Positions 46,126 to 56,360 of a DNA stretch of 64,000 bases are shown in pieces. The notes below the pieces were generated by a model that worked only from the letters and a program-made list of their open reading frames with translations, was not told the DNA's origin and made no database searches. Made by a program: the position numbers and the translations under genes. Origin of the DNA: Coniochaeta sp. PMI_546 (taxonomy: Eukaryota > Ascomycota > Sordariomycetes > Coniochaetales > Coniochaetaceae); contig MU271148.1 in assembly GCA_021432605.1 (NCBI GenBank), positions 1,805,362 to 1,869,361 on the forward strand, in the 5' to 3' direction. Every line of letters begins with the position of its first letter. The first letter of the stretch is position 1.

Positions 46126-46888
46126 ATGTTTGTATCGAAATCCACCTGTATACCCAAGACACGAGTTGCTCGAACAATAACCATTTCTGTCTTGCCATCT
46201 TTCTACTTGCAACGTCATCCCAGCATTGGAGCTGCAATCGCATCTCGCCCTCCAAGCCTCCGAACATCGAGCGGCACTCGCCAGTTTAGTACCATTCCGC
46301 GCCTCAACATGGCTTCTGATGAGGACTACTTGAGCTTTTTAGACAAGGCCAACGAGGATCCGAGCAAGGGAATCGCAAAGTCACAGTCGCAGGGACTGGC
46401 AAAGGCACAATTCAAGACCACAGATCAGGGCGTCGAGATCCCAGCAGCTTTGAAGGAGGTGACAAAGGATGCGTTCTACGTCAGTGACGCGGATGAGCCG
46501 TTTGTGCCTGTCGCTTTGAAGTGGGACGAGGCCGGGAAGGGCTTGCCAGACGAGGGTAAGTCTTATACTACACCGATTGCACCTCGACAGACTTGAGGGC
46601 GCTGGCTGACGTTGATCTTTTGCTACAATAGAGGAAATTGCGAAGCTCATCAACCACCCCGACCCAGCCAATGCAGAGGTCGAGATCTTGGACCCGGTTG
46701 ACTGGGATACGCAGGGGCAATACAAGGATATTATCGACGCGGTCACGAAAGCGGGCAAGGGGAACGATGTCCGGGTCTATAAGATACCCAAGGGCGGCGT
46801 TCGGGTTGAATATTGGGTGGTTACAACGGAGGGAAAGGGCAAGAATGCAAAATTGGTGGGTGTCAAGGCTCTTGCAGTCGAGAGCTGA
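46126..46888 (+). CDS. Unrecognised fungal protein, 228 residues, probable mitochondrial presequence
   Basis: Two exons: 46126-46555 and 46632-46888 (687 nt). From the first ATG it begins MFVSKSTCIPKTRVARTITI, and residues 1-60 are rich in Arg, Ser and Thr, free of acids and end in TRQFSTIPRL, which resembles a matrix presequence with an R-x-F-S-T cleavage motif. A second ATG at 46309 (MASDEDYLSFLDKANEDPSK) would give a 167-residue cytosolic form. The mature part is acidic, with GVEIPAALKEVTKDAFYVSD, WDEAGKGLPDEG and, after the junction, EEIAKLINHPDP, DPVDWDTQGQYKDIIDAVTK and YKIPKGGVRVEYWVVTTEGK. The alternating beta/helix pattern suggests a small alpha-beta domain. I do not recognise it with confidence and give no function. 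Tandem with TRP2, 0.4 kb upstream of it. Confidence 0.75.
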
Positions 46889-47305
46889 GGGGCTCTATTT
46901 ACGGGAGCGAGGGAAGTGATCTTTCAATGAATACCCAGGGTTTTGTTACTTTGCAAAAGGCAACACTACACGTGTACTGGCAAGCCGCATGGCTTTGCCA
47001 CACATGTCCATGAGCTTGCTATGGAATCATGATACACAAGGACTGCACCTCTTTGTCCTGAACCCCACCATGGAAGCCGCAATGCTGCCCCGCAGTGATA
47101 ATGTTCTTCGATATTGACCCTGAAGAGCGCTAAAATTTCGGTAAGCGCCTCGCTAGGCCGGTTTCGCCGCCTTCGGAATCTCACTCAGGCGGGTGTAGTA
47201 CTGCCACATCTGGTAGTGCGTATGCATCGTAAATCTTTCAGAGTGAGATGAGTGACTCAGTCAAGCTGTTGATATAGATACGTCCACAAGCCACAAGACG
47301 CCGAG
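46889..47305. other. Intergenic: promoter region of TRP2
   Basis: About 0.4 kb between tandem genes. No clear site for a general amino acid control factor (TGACTC) close to the start, although ATGAGTGACTCAG at 47249-47261 contains TGACTCA, the Gcn4/CpcA core, about 50 nt before the ATG. That placement fits an amino acid biosynthesis gene but is unproven. Confidence 0.45.
47254..47260. promoter_or_regulatory. TGACTCA, possible Gcn4/CpcA site upstream of TRP2
   Basis: The AP-1-like core GTGACTCAG around 47252-47261 lies about 45 nt before the TRP2 ATG. Gcn4/CpcA binds TGACTCA to raise amino acid biosynthesis genes under starvation. The motif is seen; its use is inference, and it is close enough to the ATG that it may fall inside the leader. 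Confidence 0.4.
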
Positions 47306-49037
47306 ATGGCAAGCTTCCTCGCTCCAGAAGACATGAAAATGGCTGGACCGGTAGATATAACCCCAATTGAACTCATATCGAGAAAAAATATTCATAGCAT
47401 ACTAACATGCTCCTAGGACCTCATCCTTCCGGCGCTGGACACGGTCAAAGACTTGCTGTCCAAGCCACATAAAGAAGGATCCAAAAAGCCGAATCTGATC
47501 CCTCTATACGGGCAGATATCCTCAGATCTCATCACCCCCTCGGCAGCCTATCTCAAAGTATCAGCTCATTCCAAGTCATCCTACTCGTTCCTCTTCGAGT
47601 CCGCCGCCACAGAAAAAGTAGGCCGGTACAGCTTCGTCGGCGCCGGCCCCCGCAAAGTCCTGCAGACCGGTCCCGGCTACGGCGACGAAGTCGATCCCCT
47701 CCCAGCGCTCGAGAAGGAGTTGGCGGAGTACGTCGTCGCGGACCTACCAGAGCTCAAACTCCCGCCCCTGACGGGCGGAGCGATCGGCTATGTGGGCTAC
47801 GACTGCGTGCGGTACTTCGAGCCCAAGACCGCTCGCCCCCTGAAGGATGTGCTCAAGATCCCCGAGTCGCTGTTCATGCTCTTTGACACCATCGTGGCCT
47901 TTGACCGGTTTTTCGGCGTCATCAAGGTTATAACGTACCTTCGCATCCCGGAGGACCCTACCGACAGCAAGGCGATAGAAGCAGAGTACTCGCGCGCCAG
48001 CGCCCTCATCTCGGAGCTGATTGACGTGCTCAACGCGCCAGAGATCCCTCTCCCTCCGCAAAAACCGGTCACGCTAGGGAAGGAGTACACGTCCAACATC
48101 GGGCGAGAAGGATACGAGGCGCACGTCACGACGCTGAAGAAGCACATCGTGTCCGGCGACATCATCCAGGCCGTGCCCTCGCAGCGCCTGGCGAGGCCGA
48201 CGGACCTGCACCCCTTCAACATCTACCGGCACCTGCGCACCGTCAACCCGAGCCCGTACCTGTTCTACATCGACTGCGAGCACTTCCAGATCGTCGGCGC
48301 CAGCCCGGAGCTGCTGGTCAAGGAGGAGAACGGCCGGATCATCACGCACCCCATCGCGGGCACCGTCAAGCGCGGCAGGAACGCCGAGGAGGACGCGCGG
48401 CTGGCGGAGGAGCTGAGCTCCTCCCTCAAGGACCGCGCGGAGCACGTCATGCTCGTCGACCTGGCGCGCAACGACGTCACGCGCGTCTGCGACCCGCTCG
48501 AGACCAGGGTAGACAGGCTCATGGTCGTGGAGAAGTTCAGCCACGTCCAGCACCTCGTCAGCCAGGTCAGCGGCGTCCTGCGGCCCGAGTGCACGCGCTT
48601 CGACGCCTTCCGGAGTATCTTCCCCGCCGGGACGACGAGCGGCGCGCCCAAGGTCAAGGCGATGGAGTTGATCAGCGAGCTGGAGGGGGAGAAGAGGGGT
48701 ATCTACGCCGGTGCGGTGGGGTATTTCGGGTACGGGAGCGTGGATGCTGAGGGGCGGGAGAAGGAGGGGGCGATGGATACCTGTATTGCGTTGCGGACGA
48801 TGCTTTACAAGGATGGGGTTGTTTATTTGCAGGCCGGTAAGTGAGACCCTCCCTGGCTACGTTGACGATGTGATGATTGAGGCTGACGTGAGTGACTGTG
48901 TAGGTGGCGGCATCGTCTATGACTCGGATGAGTATGATGAGTATATCGAGACCATCAACAAGTTGGGGGCTAATATGCAATGTATTGTCTCGGCGGAGAA
49001 GCTGTATGCGCGGAGGCAGAGCCAGGGAGGTAGCTAG
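47306..49037 (+). CDS. TRP2: Anthranilate synthase component I (tryptophan biosynthesis)
   Basis: Three exons: 47306-47350, 47417-48836 and 48904-49037, giving 532 residues. It converts chorismate to anthranilate together with the glutamine amidotransferase of the TRP3/trpC protein, the first committed step to tryptophan. N-terminal domain: [20 protein letters not shown] and [20 protein letters not shown] (residue 73 onward), the region of the tryptophan feedback site. C-terminal chorismate-binding domain: [43 protein letters not shown] and [18 protein letters not shown]. The last junction gives [17 protein letters not shown]. The small first exon ([15 protein letters not shown]) rests on a GTAGAT donor, a perfect TACTAAC branch site and frame continuity; it is the least certain part. 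The 3' end faces the GFA gene 97 nt away. A TGACTCA core lies just upstream. Confidence 0.94.
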
Positions 49038-49134
49038 GGGGAGGGTTGAGGATAGAAAGGAGGTTGATCCGACCATGCTGGTCGATACCCGACTTGAAGA
49101 GTCTTCAAAATCTTTGAACGCTGCTCACATCGCC

Positions 49135-49748
49135 TCAAGATGCACCGACCTCTGCCTGTTTTCCCTTCTCTTTCTCATCGAGCTCATACTGTATCCCCGA
49201 CAGGTCACCAGCCGGCTTCACATTCTGCAGTCCATTGCCCTTCTCATACCGCAGCGTATTCAGGTCAAGTCCGTAGAATGCCCGTACCTGTTTTAGAACC
49301 GAGTCAGCCAGACACTTTAACAGACAGACAGCAAACGAGGCGGAGGGCTCACACTGATGCCGTAGCCGTCGAACCTGGGCTTGGTAGACTCGCGGAAGTC
49401 GATACCGAGACTGGTGCCGCACTTGGAGCAGAACAGTTGGTCCTTCTGCTTGGTGTTGAAGCGGTACACTGAGCAGCGTGACCGCGAGTCGCCGTGCCAT
49501 TCGACGTCTTGACGGTGGGGGTCTGGACAAAGTGTCAGCGATATGTTATGGTTGTATGCGTTGCGTCCGTCCGTGATGATTTTTGATGACATACAGACGA
49601 GCAGATATCCCGACTTAACACACATGGAGCAGCCGCAGTCTAACACCTCGTACTCTGGCAGCGGCGGACTCAACTTGACGGTAAGCTTGATATATCCGCA
49701 GTGGCATCCTGCCTCGTATGTGCCGTACTTCTTCTCTTCGTCGGCCAT
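49135..49748 (-). CDS. GFA/CENP-V zinc-binding domain protein
   Basis: Exons in transcript order: 49748-49595, 49522-49353 and 49287-49135, giving 158 residues. It reads MADEEKKYGTYEAGCHCGYI, then junctions GYLLV-YPHRQDVEWHG and FDGYGIS-VRAFYGLDLNTL. Three cysteine clusters typical of the family are seen: GCHCG, CGCSMC and FCSKCG, which bind two zinc ions. The family includes the bacterial glutathione-dependent formaldehyde-activating Gfa fold and animal CENP-V; fungal members are many and mostly without a known reaction, so I assign only the fold. It is convergent with TRP2, with only 97 nt between the stop codons, and its promoter side faces the DHA1 transporter's 3' end. Confidence 0.9.
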
Positions 49749-50455
49749 TATGATGTTCGATGAGTCCTCTTCACTCGAAGCGTTAGGCTACTTAGTAATG
49801 GTGTTACTTGAAGGATGGTGCAATGAGGCGGGTGGAGAAGTAAAGTATTGCACCAAAATATACGTGCGGTATCACGCCATAGCAGTACAAGGGGCGGACA
49901 ACCAGCGTCGTTTTGTAATTATATAGGTAAGGTACTCTGCGCAAGGACTGCCACAGCACTTCGCTCTCCTATATGTCAGCAAGGGACGCGCAGTGCTCAG
50001 TGCCGACTATGGTGACAGTAACCGGACTTAGTGGATACATATATCAGGCCTGCAAGTTACGTAGAGGGGTTAACTGCTCCCGAACAGGAAGCTGATTTTG
50101 CCCTGCGAGTGGAATGCCCAAAAAACGTCATAAGGATGGAGACCAAGCTCTAAGAATAACAGAGCAGCTGCAATATTAAAATAGTAGTATTATTATGGAA
50201 AGGAATATGGATGGCGAAGTCAAAGCCATGGCCAATTCTGCACAGCTCAGTCACATCCTAGAGAGTGTAGAGCCCCAACCGCCAAGTCCAAATTCAGCGG
50301 GACCTTCGCATGCGTTTTACCCAAGACGCCGTACTCCAGAAATGCATGCATCAGACCGGATACGATCCTTCAACCCACACACATCCTCTCTGTCACCGGG
50401 TATCTCCAGCAAAAGAACAACGACTCAAGTCACAGCGACACATTTTACAGACTGT
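49749..50455. other. Intergenic: promoter of the GFA gene and 3' region of the DHA1 transporter
   Basis: About 0.7 kb; no supported gene. A short AT-rich patch with TATTATTATG lies near 50184-50196. Confidence 0.45.
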
Positions 50456-52479
50456 TCAGACTCCATTGCCATGAGCCGCCTCATCCTTGGCCGGCGCACT
50501 ACCCCTCGCCGCCAGATCACCGTTAGTCTCCTTCTCCAGCTCCGGCGTCTGTTCGTCGTTGTTCTGAGCCAAGGGGTGCTGGCCCGGTGGCGGCGTGGGA
50601 GCGTATGCGCTCCTCCTGCGGATGCGGTGGCCGTAGATGTAGAAGATGACCGGGATGGGCACGAGCGCGGCAGCTACGCAACCGAGCAGCGTGGATGCCC
50701 ACTGGATGCCCATGCCGTTGAACATGTATTGCGAGAAGAGCGGGAAGCCCGCTCCGGCGAGGGATCGGAGGAGGGTGTTACCAGCGATGGCAGACGCGGC
50801 ACTGCGAAGAGTTAGTAATCCATTGATCAGGTGAATAGAAAGTGGTAGGCGTAAACTTACAACATGAGATAGGCATCCACGAGGTAATTCAGTGCCTGCA
50901 AGAAGATGGACATCAAGCCAAACCCGGTAAGAATACCCGAAGCCGTCGGCACGATCCAGTGGATATCAGCCCGGTATCCGGACCATCCGAACCAGAAGAT
51001 ACCTCCAGTAAAAGCAACTCCGCCCGCGATAACGCTGGGAAGACGCCATTCGGGAACCGGAATTCCGTTGTTCGCGGCCAGCTTGCGCATGTACCACGGC
51101 TGCTGCAGCAACACGGTCACACCGGCGATCAATTGACCTAGGATCATGCCGAAGAAGGTGAGGCCGGAAATACCAGGACTCATGTGGTGCACGCCCTGGA
51201 AGACGAAAGGATACGCCGTCAGGAAGAGGTAAAGAATGCCGTAGATGAAGGCCATGTAAATGGACAGGAGGGTGACGATGGGCTCGAAGAGCAGCAGCCG
51301 AATGGGCCGAGAGAAGTTCTTGTTGACCAGCTCGCGGAAGTCGACCTCGATTTCCTCCTGCTTGGCGTGGATTCCCCAGTTCAGCGTCCGGCGGCGCAGC
51401 TCCGCCGCCTTCTCGACGAGGATGACGGGCGGGTACGTCTCGCTCATGAAGATGAAGTCCAGGCCGAAGGCGAGGAAGCCCATGAAAGAGACGATGTACT
51501 CGGTCCAGCGCCACCCAAGATAGGACTCGATAATGAAGCCGCCGATGAAAGGCGCCAGCAGGGGACCTGTAAAGACGGCCATGGAGAAGAGTGTGATGGC
51601 GATTCCTCGCGTGCGGTTGTCGAACATGTCCGAAAACACTGCAGCGACGACGGCCAGCGGACAGGCACCGAAGAAACCGCCGAAGAACCGGCAGATCAGG
51701 ATCGTCTGCAAGTCTTTGGCTGTCGCGGTCGCGATGCTGAAAACCGAGAAACCGAACATGGCAATCACCAGAGGTAGCCTCCTTCCTTTCAGTTCTGAGA
51801 GAGGAGCCCACAATGTTGGGCCAAAGGCAAAGCCGAGGACGTAAAGGGAGACGCCTAGAAGGCCTACCTCGGCCGAGACGCCGTAGTCGGCGCCGACAAC
51901 ACGTGTTGCTGCTGAAAAGATACTGGAACCAAAGGCAGACACCATAGTAGTGTAGCCCAAGATACCCGCTGTGAGGAGCCTAATTTCCATGTTAGTCACA
52001 CAGAGCTCATGAAGGAGCGAGAAATTAGGAGATCCTTACTTCTTGCCGAGGGGCCAGTTCTGAGCATGTAACGGATCGTTAGGCCCGTCAAACTCGACAA
52101 CGTAGTCCTCCTGGTCGGGGAGAAGGGGCGGATACGGCTTGCCAGCGCCGAAAGCGGGCAGGGGTTTCCGAGACTGCCTGCTCGTGGCGCTCCGACCGAC
52201 CGTTCCGCTGTGCTGGCTCCGTGCAGTTTGTATCCGGCTGATCTCGGTGGGGTGTCTCTCGAGGTCGCGCTGGGTCGAGACTCTGCTCATGCCCATGGGC
52301 CGGCTCCTTGCCGCGGATGCATTGCCGGAGGAGGATGATGTCGAGACAGAAGAAGTACTAATCACCCTCTCTATTTCATCGCTGCGCCGGGGTGCACCGA
52401 ATCTTTGTGGCGAGGCATTGCGCTCTGCCTCGTATAGCTCGCGATCGACTTCGTCGAGGCGTGGAGTTCTGTCCGCCAT
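50456..52479 (-). CDS. MFS drug/polyamine:H+ antiporter, DHA1 family (FLU1/TPO-like)
   Basis: Exons in transcript order: 52479-52040, 51979-50861 and 50801-50456, giving 634 residues. A cytoplasmic N-terminus of about 140 residues ([20 protein letters not shown], Ser-rich) leads to the family signature [10 protein letters not shown] just before helix 1; the junction gives [20 protein letters not shown]. The DHA1 pattern is clear: [88 protein letters not shown] and, across the last junction, [20 protein letters not shown]-type sequence with [20 protein letters not shown]. Twelve helices in the plasma membrane are expected. Relatives export fluconazole, polyamines or other small molecules; the substrate here is unknown. 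The acidic, Gln/Glu-rich C-terminal tail is cytoplasmic. Confidence 0.94.
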
Positions 52480-53928
52480 CGCGGCCGTTGATTATATGAA
52501 AGACGCCGTCAAAGGAAAGTGAAGAGAGGTGGTGATATGGGATGGACCCAATGGACGAGATGAAGATAAAGTTTGGTATAAACAACAGACGACACCTGAA
52601 TGAAAACTGAAACAAGTGCAGTCAAGTAGTCTAATAGGGAATGGAATGGAATGGAGGAAGGGGGTCTGATGAAAAAAAAAGTGGTGACGACAGTTTCCCG
52701 CCCCTACTAATAATAAAAAATGAACCTGAAGGACCTGGTAAGGCTCCTTCTGAGCTTGATCGGTGGATCTCGCAGATAGGTTGCCAAGCTCCGGGCCGAT
52801 CAGTGATATGAATGGTTTTGTACCAAACCTGGACCTCGGGAGTCGGCGCCGGCGCGTTCGCCCTTCCAAAGTCGCCGCTTTCGATTTGTAAAATACGATG
52901 TCCGGGATGGGGCTGTTCCCTGGGACCCGTCCAATGTTTAAAAGATGGACACTGTCAACTGTGTATGGCAGATGAAAACAATACACGTGTAGACATCTAG
53001 TCATGCATAGGGCCCGAAGAAGCGGGTATCGTCCAGTTTTATCAGTCGAGCTTGACGCTCCTACACATTGACCAGTCCACATTTTGCAATCATCATCCCT
53101 CTACAATTCGTACTGAACGCTGAAGTAATGCCCTGCTGCGCTAGACGTAGAATATGGGATTCATGCATGTAGTCAGCCGTGCCGCACACATGTAGCCTCT
53201 TTTCCGTCCTGCTGTTGGCCATTGTTGTCGCCAAGCTTTGGTAACTGAGTCAGCAACTGTGTTCCCCTCCATGCGGGGATTGGGGAAAGACCCTTGGAAT
53301 GTCTTGCGATCGATAGCAACTGTGGTCAGAAATCTGCGGAGGATTCTGGCCGATTCTCCTTGCATTTCCATTCCACGGTATAGTGCACGTGTACTGTGGT
53401 ATGCTTGATGTTGTTACGACTTTCTTCAAGTGGTCAGGCAATTGAGCTCCTTCCTGCACCTTGTTTAGCGCAGTCAAGCACATTTCGCGAACAATGCACA
53501 AAAGCGAGCCTCGGCTTGCATTGCTTCCGTCATTGTGCAGTCAAGTACCGGGCTACGTCATGCTTGCGTGCGAAAAGTTTTCTTCTCTTTCGGCTGAGCC
53601 CGACGGACTTAAGCCACAATGCAACCGCACAGCACCGGGGTTTGCTGAGGTGCCGAGCCGCGGTCGTAAAAGCAACAATGCGTATCGAGCAAAGTGGATA
53701 AAGCTCGAGAGAAAAAAAGCTTCGTGTTGGTGCCTGACAAATGCAATGCCGCGCATTGCCGCAACTTTCCGTTGTCTCGCGCAGCGCATCAGACCGATTT
53801 GGCGGGTCAGACAAGGGGTCTCGATTTTGCTCGAATGTCTGAAGCATTTGCCAAGATAAGGTGTATCCACTGCATCTCTCCACCATGGAGCCATACCGCA
53901 GTACACTACGTGTATATCAGGACACAGC
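52480..53928. other. Intergenic: promoter of the DHA1 transporter and 3' region of the inositol-type transporter
   Basis: About 1.4 kb without a recognisable gene. An A9 run lies near 52671. Frames of up to about 196 codons cross it, but their products are Ser/Leu/Cys-rich with no known domain and the frames contradict each other. Confidence 0.45.
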
Positions 53929-55500
53929 TCAATGCACACCCCACTGCTCATCTTCCAGAAGGCTCGCCGCTTCTTCGAGGCTGAGACCCGTTGTTTCGGG
54001 ATAGTACCTCCAAACGAGGGTGTATCCGACCGTACAGACCAGCGCGTACAACGCAAACGTCCAAGGCGGCGTCAACACATCCATCAGCGGCAGGAAGGTA
54101 AGCCCAACGACAAAATTGGCTCCCCAGTTTGTCGCAGTCGCGATACCGCTACCGGTCGACCGCACGCTCAGGGAAAACAGCTCGCTCTGCATCCACGGCA
54201 CGTTGCCAAGGCCAAGCGCGTATGCTGCCACGTAGATCATGATGCTGAAGAGAATGATGAGTGCGGCGTGTTGTTCGGATGGTGCCGTTTGGGCGCCATT
54301 GTAGTCCGTCGGAAGCTTCACAAACTCGAATCCATAAGCTGAGAGGAGGAGACCGGCAACCATGAACGGTATCGAGTAGAGTAAAATCCGCCGTCGACCG
54401 ATGTTGTCGACCAGTAGTAAAGCGGCAACCGTGAAGACGAAGTTGGTGACAGCGACAACCAGAGACGTAAGCGTAGGGATGCTGAAGCCCAAGAGTGTAA
54501 AGATGGTCGACGAGAAGTACATCAGGCAGTTGAACCCGCACAGCTGCTGCAATCCCTGCAGCAGACATGCGATGGCCAGGGCGCGGCGGTTCCTCTTGAC
54601 TGTAAACAGCTCCTCCCACGGACCAGCCAAGCCAAGCAGTCCGCCAGCCTGGCGACGACCACTCAGTCTCCTCGTCTCCTCTTCCTCCCGGACCTCAATC
54701 TCGATGCTCTTCAGCGTAGCCTCCACCTCGTTCAGAGCATCAGCATCAGCCCCAGCCACGCTCCGTATCACCTTTCTCGCCTGATCTCGATAGCCAGCTT
54801 TGACCAACCATCGCGGCGTCTCAGGAATGAAGACAACGAGCATGCTCTGCACCGCGGCCGGCAGCGCACCAAGCCCTACCATCCAGCGCCATCCCGTCCC
54901 TCTCGACCCATATTCAGCAAAGATCCAGCCCACAATATACGCAATCACCTGCCCCAGCGTGATAAACAGAATATTCACCGTAACCAGCCGTCCCCTGTAC
55001 GCCGCGGGCGCCAGCTCCGCGATGTAAAGCGGGATAACGAAGCTCGCTGCCCCGACCGCCGCTCCGACTATCGCGCGTCCGACTATCATCACCCACACCG
55101 TGGCGCTGCAAGCCTGCAACACGGCGCCAGCGACGAAGAGTCCATCGGCCAGGAGGATGACGCGTTTCCGGCCAAAGACGTCGGCGATGTGCGAGGAGAA
55201 GGGGGAGATGAGCAGCGCGAACAGGGCGGTGGAGGAGGTGATCATGGACTTGTCGATGGAGGTTAGGGGCCGGCTGGAGAGGGACGAATCAATGGAGACG
55301 AGGGTCGCGCTTATGACGCCTGTGTCGTACCCGAAGAGGAGGCCTGAGATGCCGGCGGAGAGGGTGAGGAGGTAGACGAAGAGGCTCGGGGCGGCAGAGA
55401 GTTTCGGCAGGGCAGTGGTGGTCGAGTGCTGGACATCCGAGCTGTGCTGGACATCTCGGTCCCCAGGAGCAATTAGAGGTTCTTGTTGTTGGCTGTCCAT
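53929..55500 (-). CDS. MFS transporter, myo-inositol (ITR) type
   Basis: Single exon, 523 residues from MDSQQQEPLIAPGDRD. The frame is open upstream to 55641, but that part (MNPTLPDMACAF) is not typical, so I use 55500. Sugar-porter motifs are in order: GLLFGYDTGVIS, DVFGRKRVILLADG, GRAIVGAAVGAASFVIPLYI, IPETPRWLVKAGY, LQGLQQLCGFNCLMYFSSTI, VDNIGRRRILLYS, LGNVPWMQSELFSLSVRSTG and RYYPETTGLSLEEA. The combination FNCLMYFSSTIF, TSLVVAVTNFVFT and GSGIATATNWGANFVVGLTF matches fungal ITR1/ITR2 myo-inositol/H+ symporters better than hexose carriers. The N-terminal tail holds a small duplication (DVQHSSDVQHS). It is divergent from a short-chain dehydrogenase, 0.86 kb apart. Substrate assignment rests on motif resemblance. 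Confidence 0.88.
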   Translation of the reverse strand: MDSQQQEPLIAPGDRDVQHSSDVQHSTTTALPKLSAAPSLFVYLLTLSAGISGLLFGYDTGVISATLVSIDSSLSSRPLTSIDKSMITSSTALFALLISPFSSHIADVFGRKRVILLADGLFVAGAVLQACSATVWVMIVGRAIVGAAVGAASFVIPLYIAELAPAAYRGRLVTVNILFITLGQVIAYIVGWIFAEYGSRGTGWRWMVGLGALPAAVQSMLVVFIPETPRWLVKAGYRDQARKVIRSVAGADADALNEVEATLKSIEIEVREEEETRRLSGRRQAGGLLGLAGPWEELFTVKRNRRALAIACLLQGLQQLCGFNCLMYFSSTIFTLLGFSIPTLTSLVVAVTNFVFTVAALLLVDNIGRRRILLYSIPFMVAGLLLSAYGFEFVKLPTDYNGAQTAPSEQHAALIILFSIMIYVAAYALGLGNVPWMQSELFSLSVRSTGSGIATATNWGANFVVGLTFLPLMDVLTPPWTFALYALVCTVGYTLVWRYYPETTGLSLEEAASLLEDEQWGVH

Positions 55501-56360
55501 GATCACATCATGCGCCCTCAACAGCACGTTGCGGTTGTGGGGGCTGTTGTTGGTTGATCGGAGATGTTGGCAGTCATGTACGTACCTGGATCCTCCGAAG
55601 GGCCGGAATGCACAGGCCATGTCCGGCAATGTGGGGTTCAAGAGGTCCCGGCGCCACGGGACGGGGCCATCACGCGAGCAATCACAGACATTAACGCATT
55701 AAGTCACCCAGTGGTAATGAATCTAGCACTCTCCTTTGGCTGCCCAGCAGAGTTCTGTTTCCTTCTTCTTCTTTTAACATATCGTGGGCACATCGACATG
55801 ATCAGTATCAGATCCGATATCAGCGTTTCTGTTTCAACATATGTAGCACGCTTATCCGCTTCGGCTGCAACTTTCTACGTGACAAGTGAGGGGTCAAGTC
55901 TACTTTCAGCTTCTACGCAAGAAACAGAAGATCCGGTCATCGAAGTTGGAAAATTTACAACTCTTTCGACAGAGCTAGAAATCAGATTATGTCCAGGGTT
56001 AGGGTTCATAGTATTACATCAGATCGCTGTGACGGCCCCACCCGCCTATGCAAGGGGTCAGGGACGCCCGTGAAACATGCCAGGGGTCGCAAGCGCTGGA
56101 TCACATGTTTCACAGACCTTCAGGGAGAGCTTCACTTCGTTGTCTTTTCCTGGAATCCCCACGCTGGAACACGACTTCCTTTTTCTCTTTTCTAGCACTA
56201 CTCTCTGACCGTTTCCTTCTCAATTCATAGACTTGTACCAAGCACAGCGTCCTGGCTTACGATTTCCAAGCTTCACTCTTCAGACGATTGCATATATTCA
56301 AGGTCCGTATCGACGATACCCCCCCCCCGGTCGACCTCACATCTCCTCCACTCCGCCAAC
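55501..56360. promoter_or_regulatory. Divergent promoter of the inositol-type transporter and the SDR gene
   Basis: Holds both promoters. A perfect 10-bp inverted repeat, GTGAAACATG (56070-56079) and CATGTTTCAC (56104-56113), with a 24-bp spacer lies about 250 nt before the SDR start. A C9 run lies near 56320. No gene supported. Confidence 0.45.

Noticed and set aside
50966-51811. 281-codon minus-strand frame and 197-codon plus-strand frame over the DHA1 transporter
   Set aside because: Arg/His-rich shifted frames; the transporter frame has all the family motifs.
55501-55641. N-terminal extension of the inositol-type transporter
   Set aside because: The extra 47 residues do not resemble family N-termini; the ATG at 55500 gives a normal cytoplasmic start.
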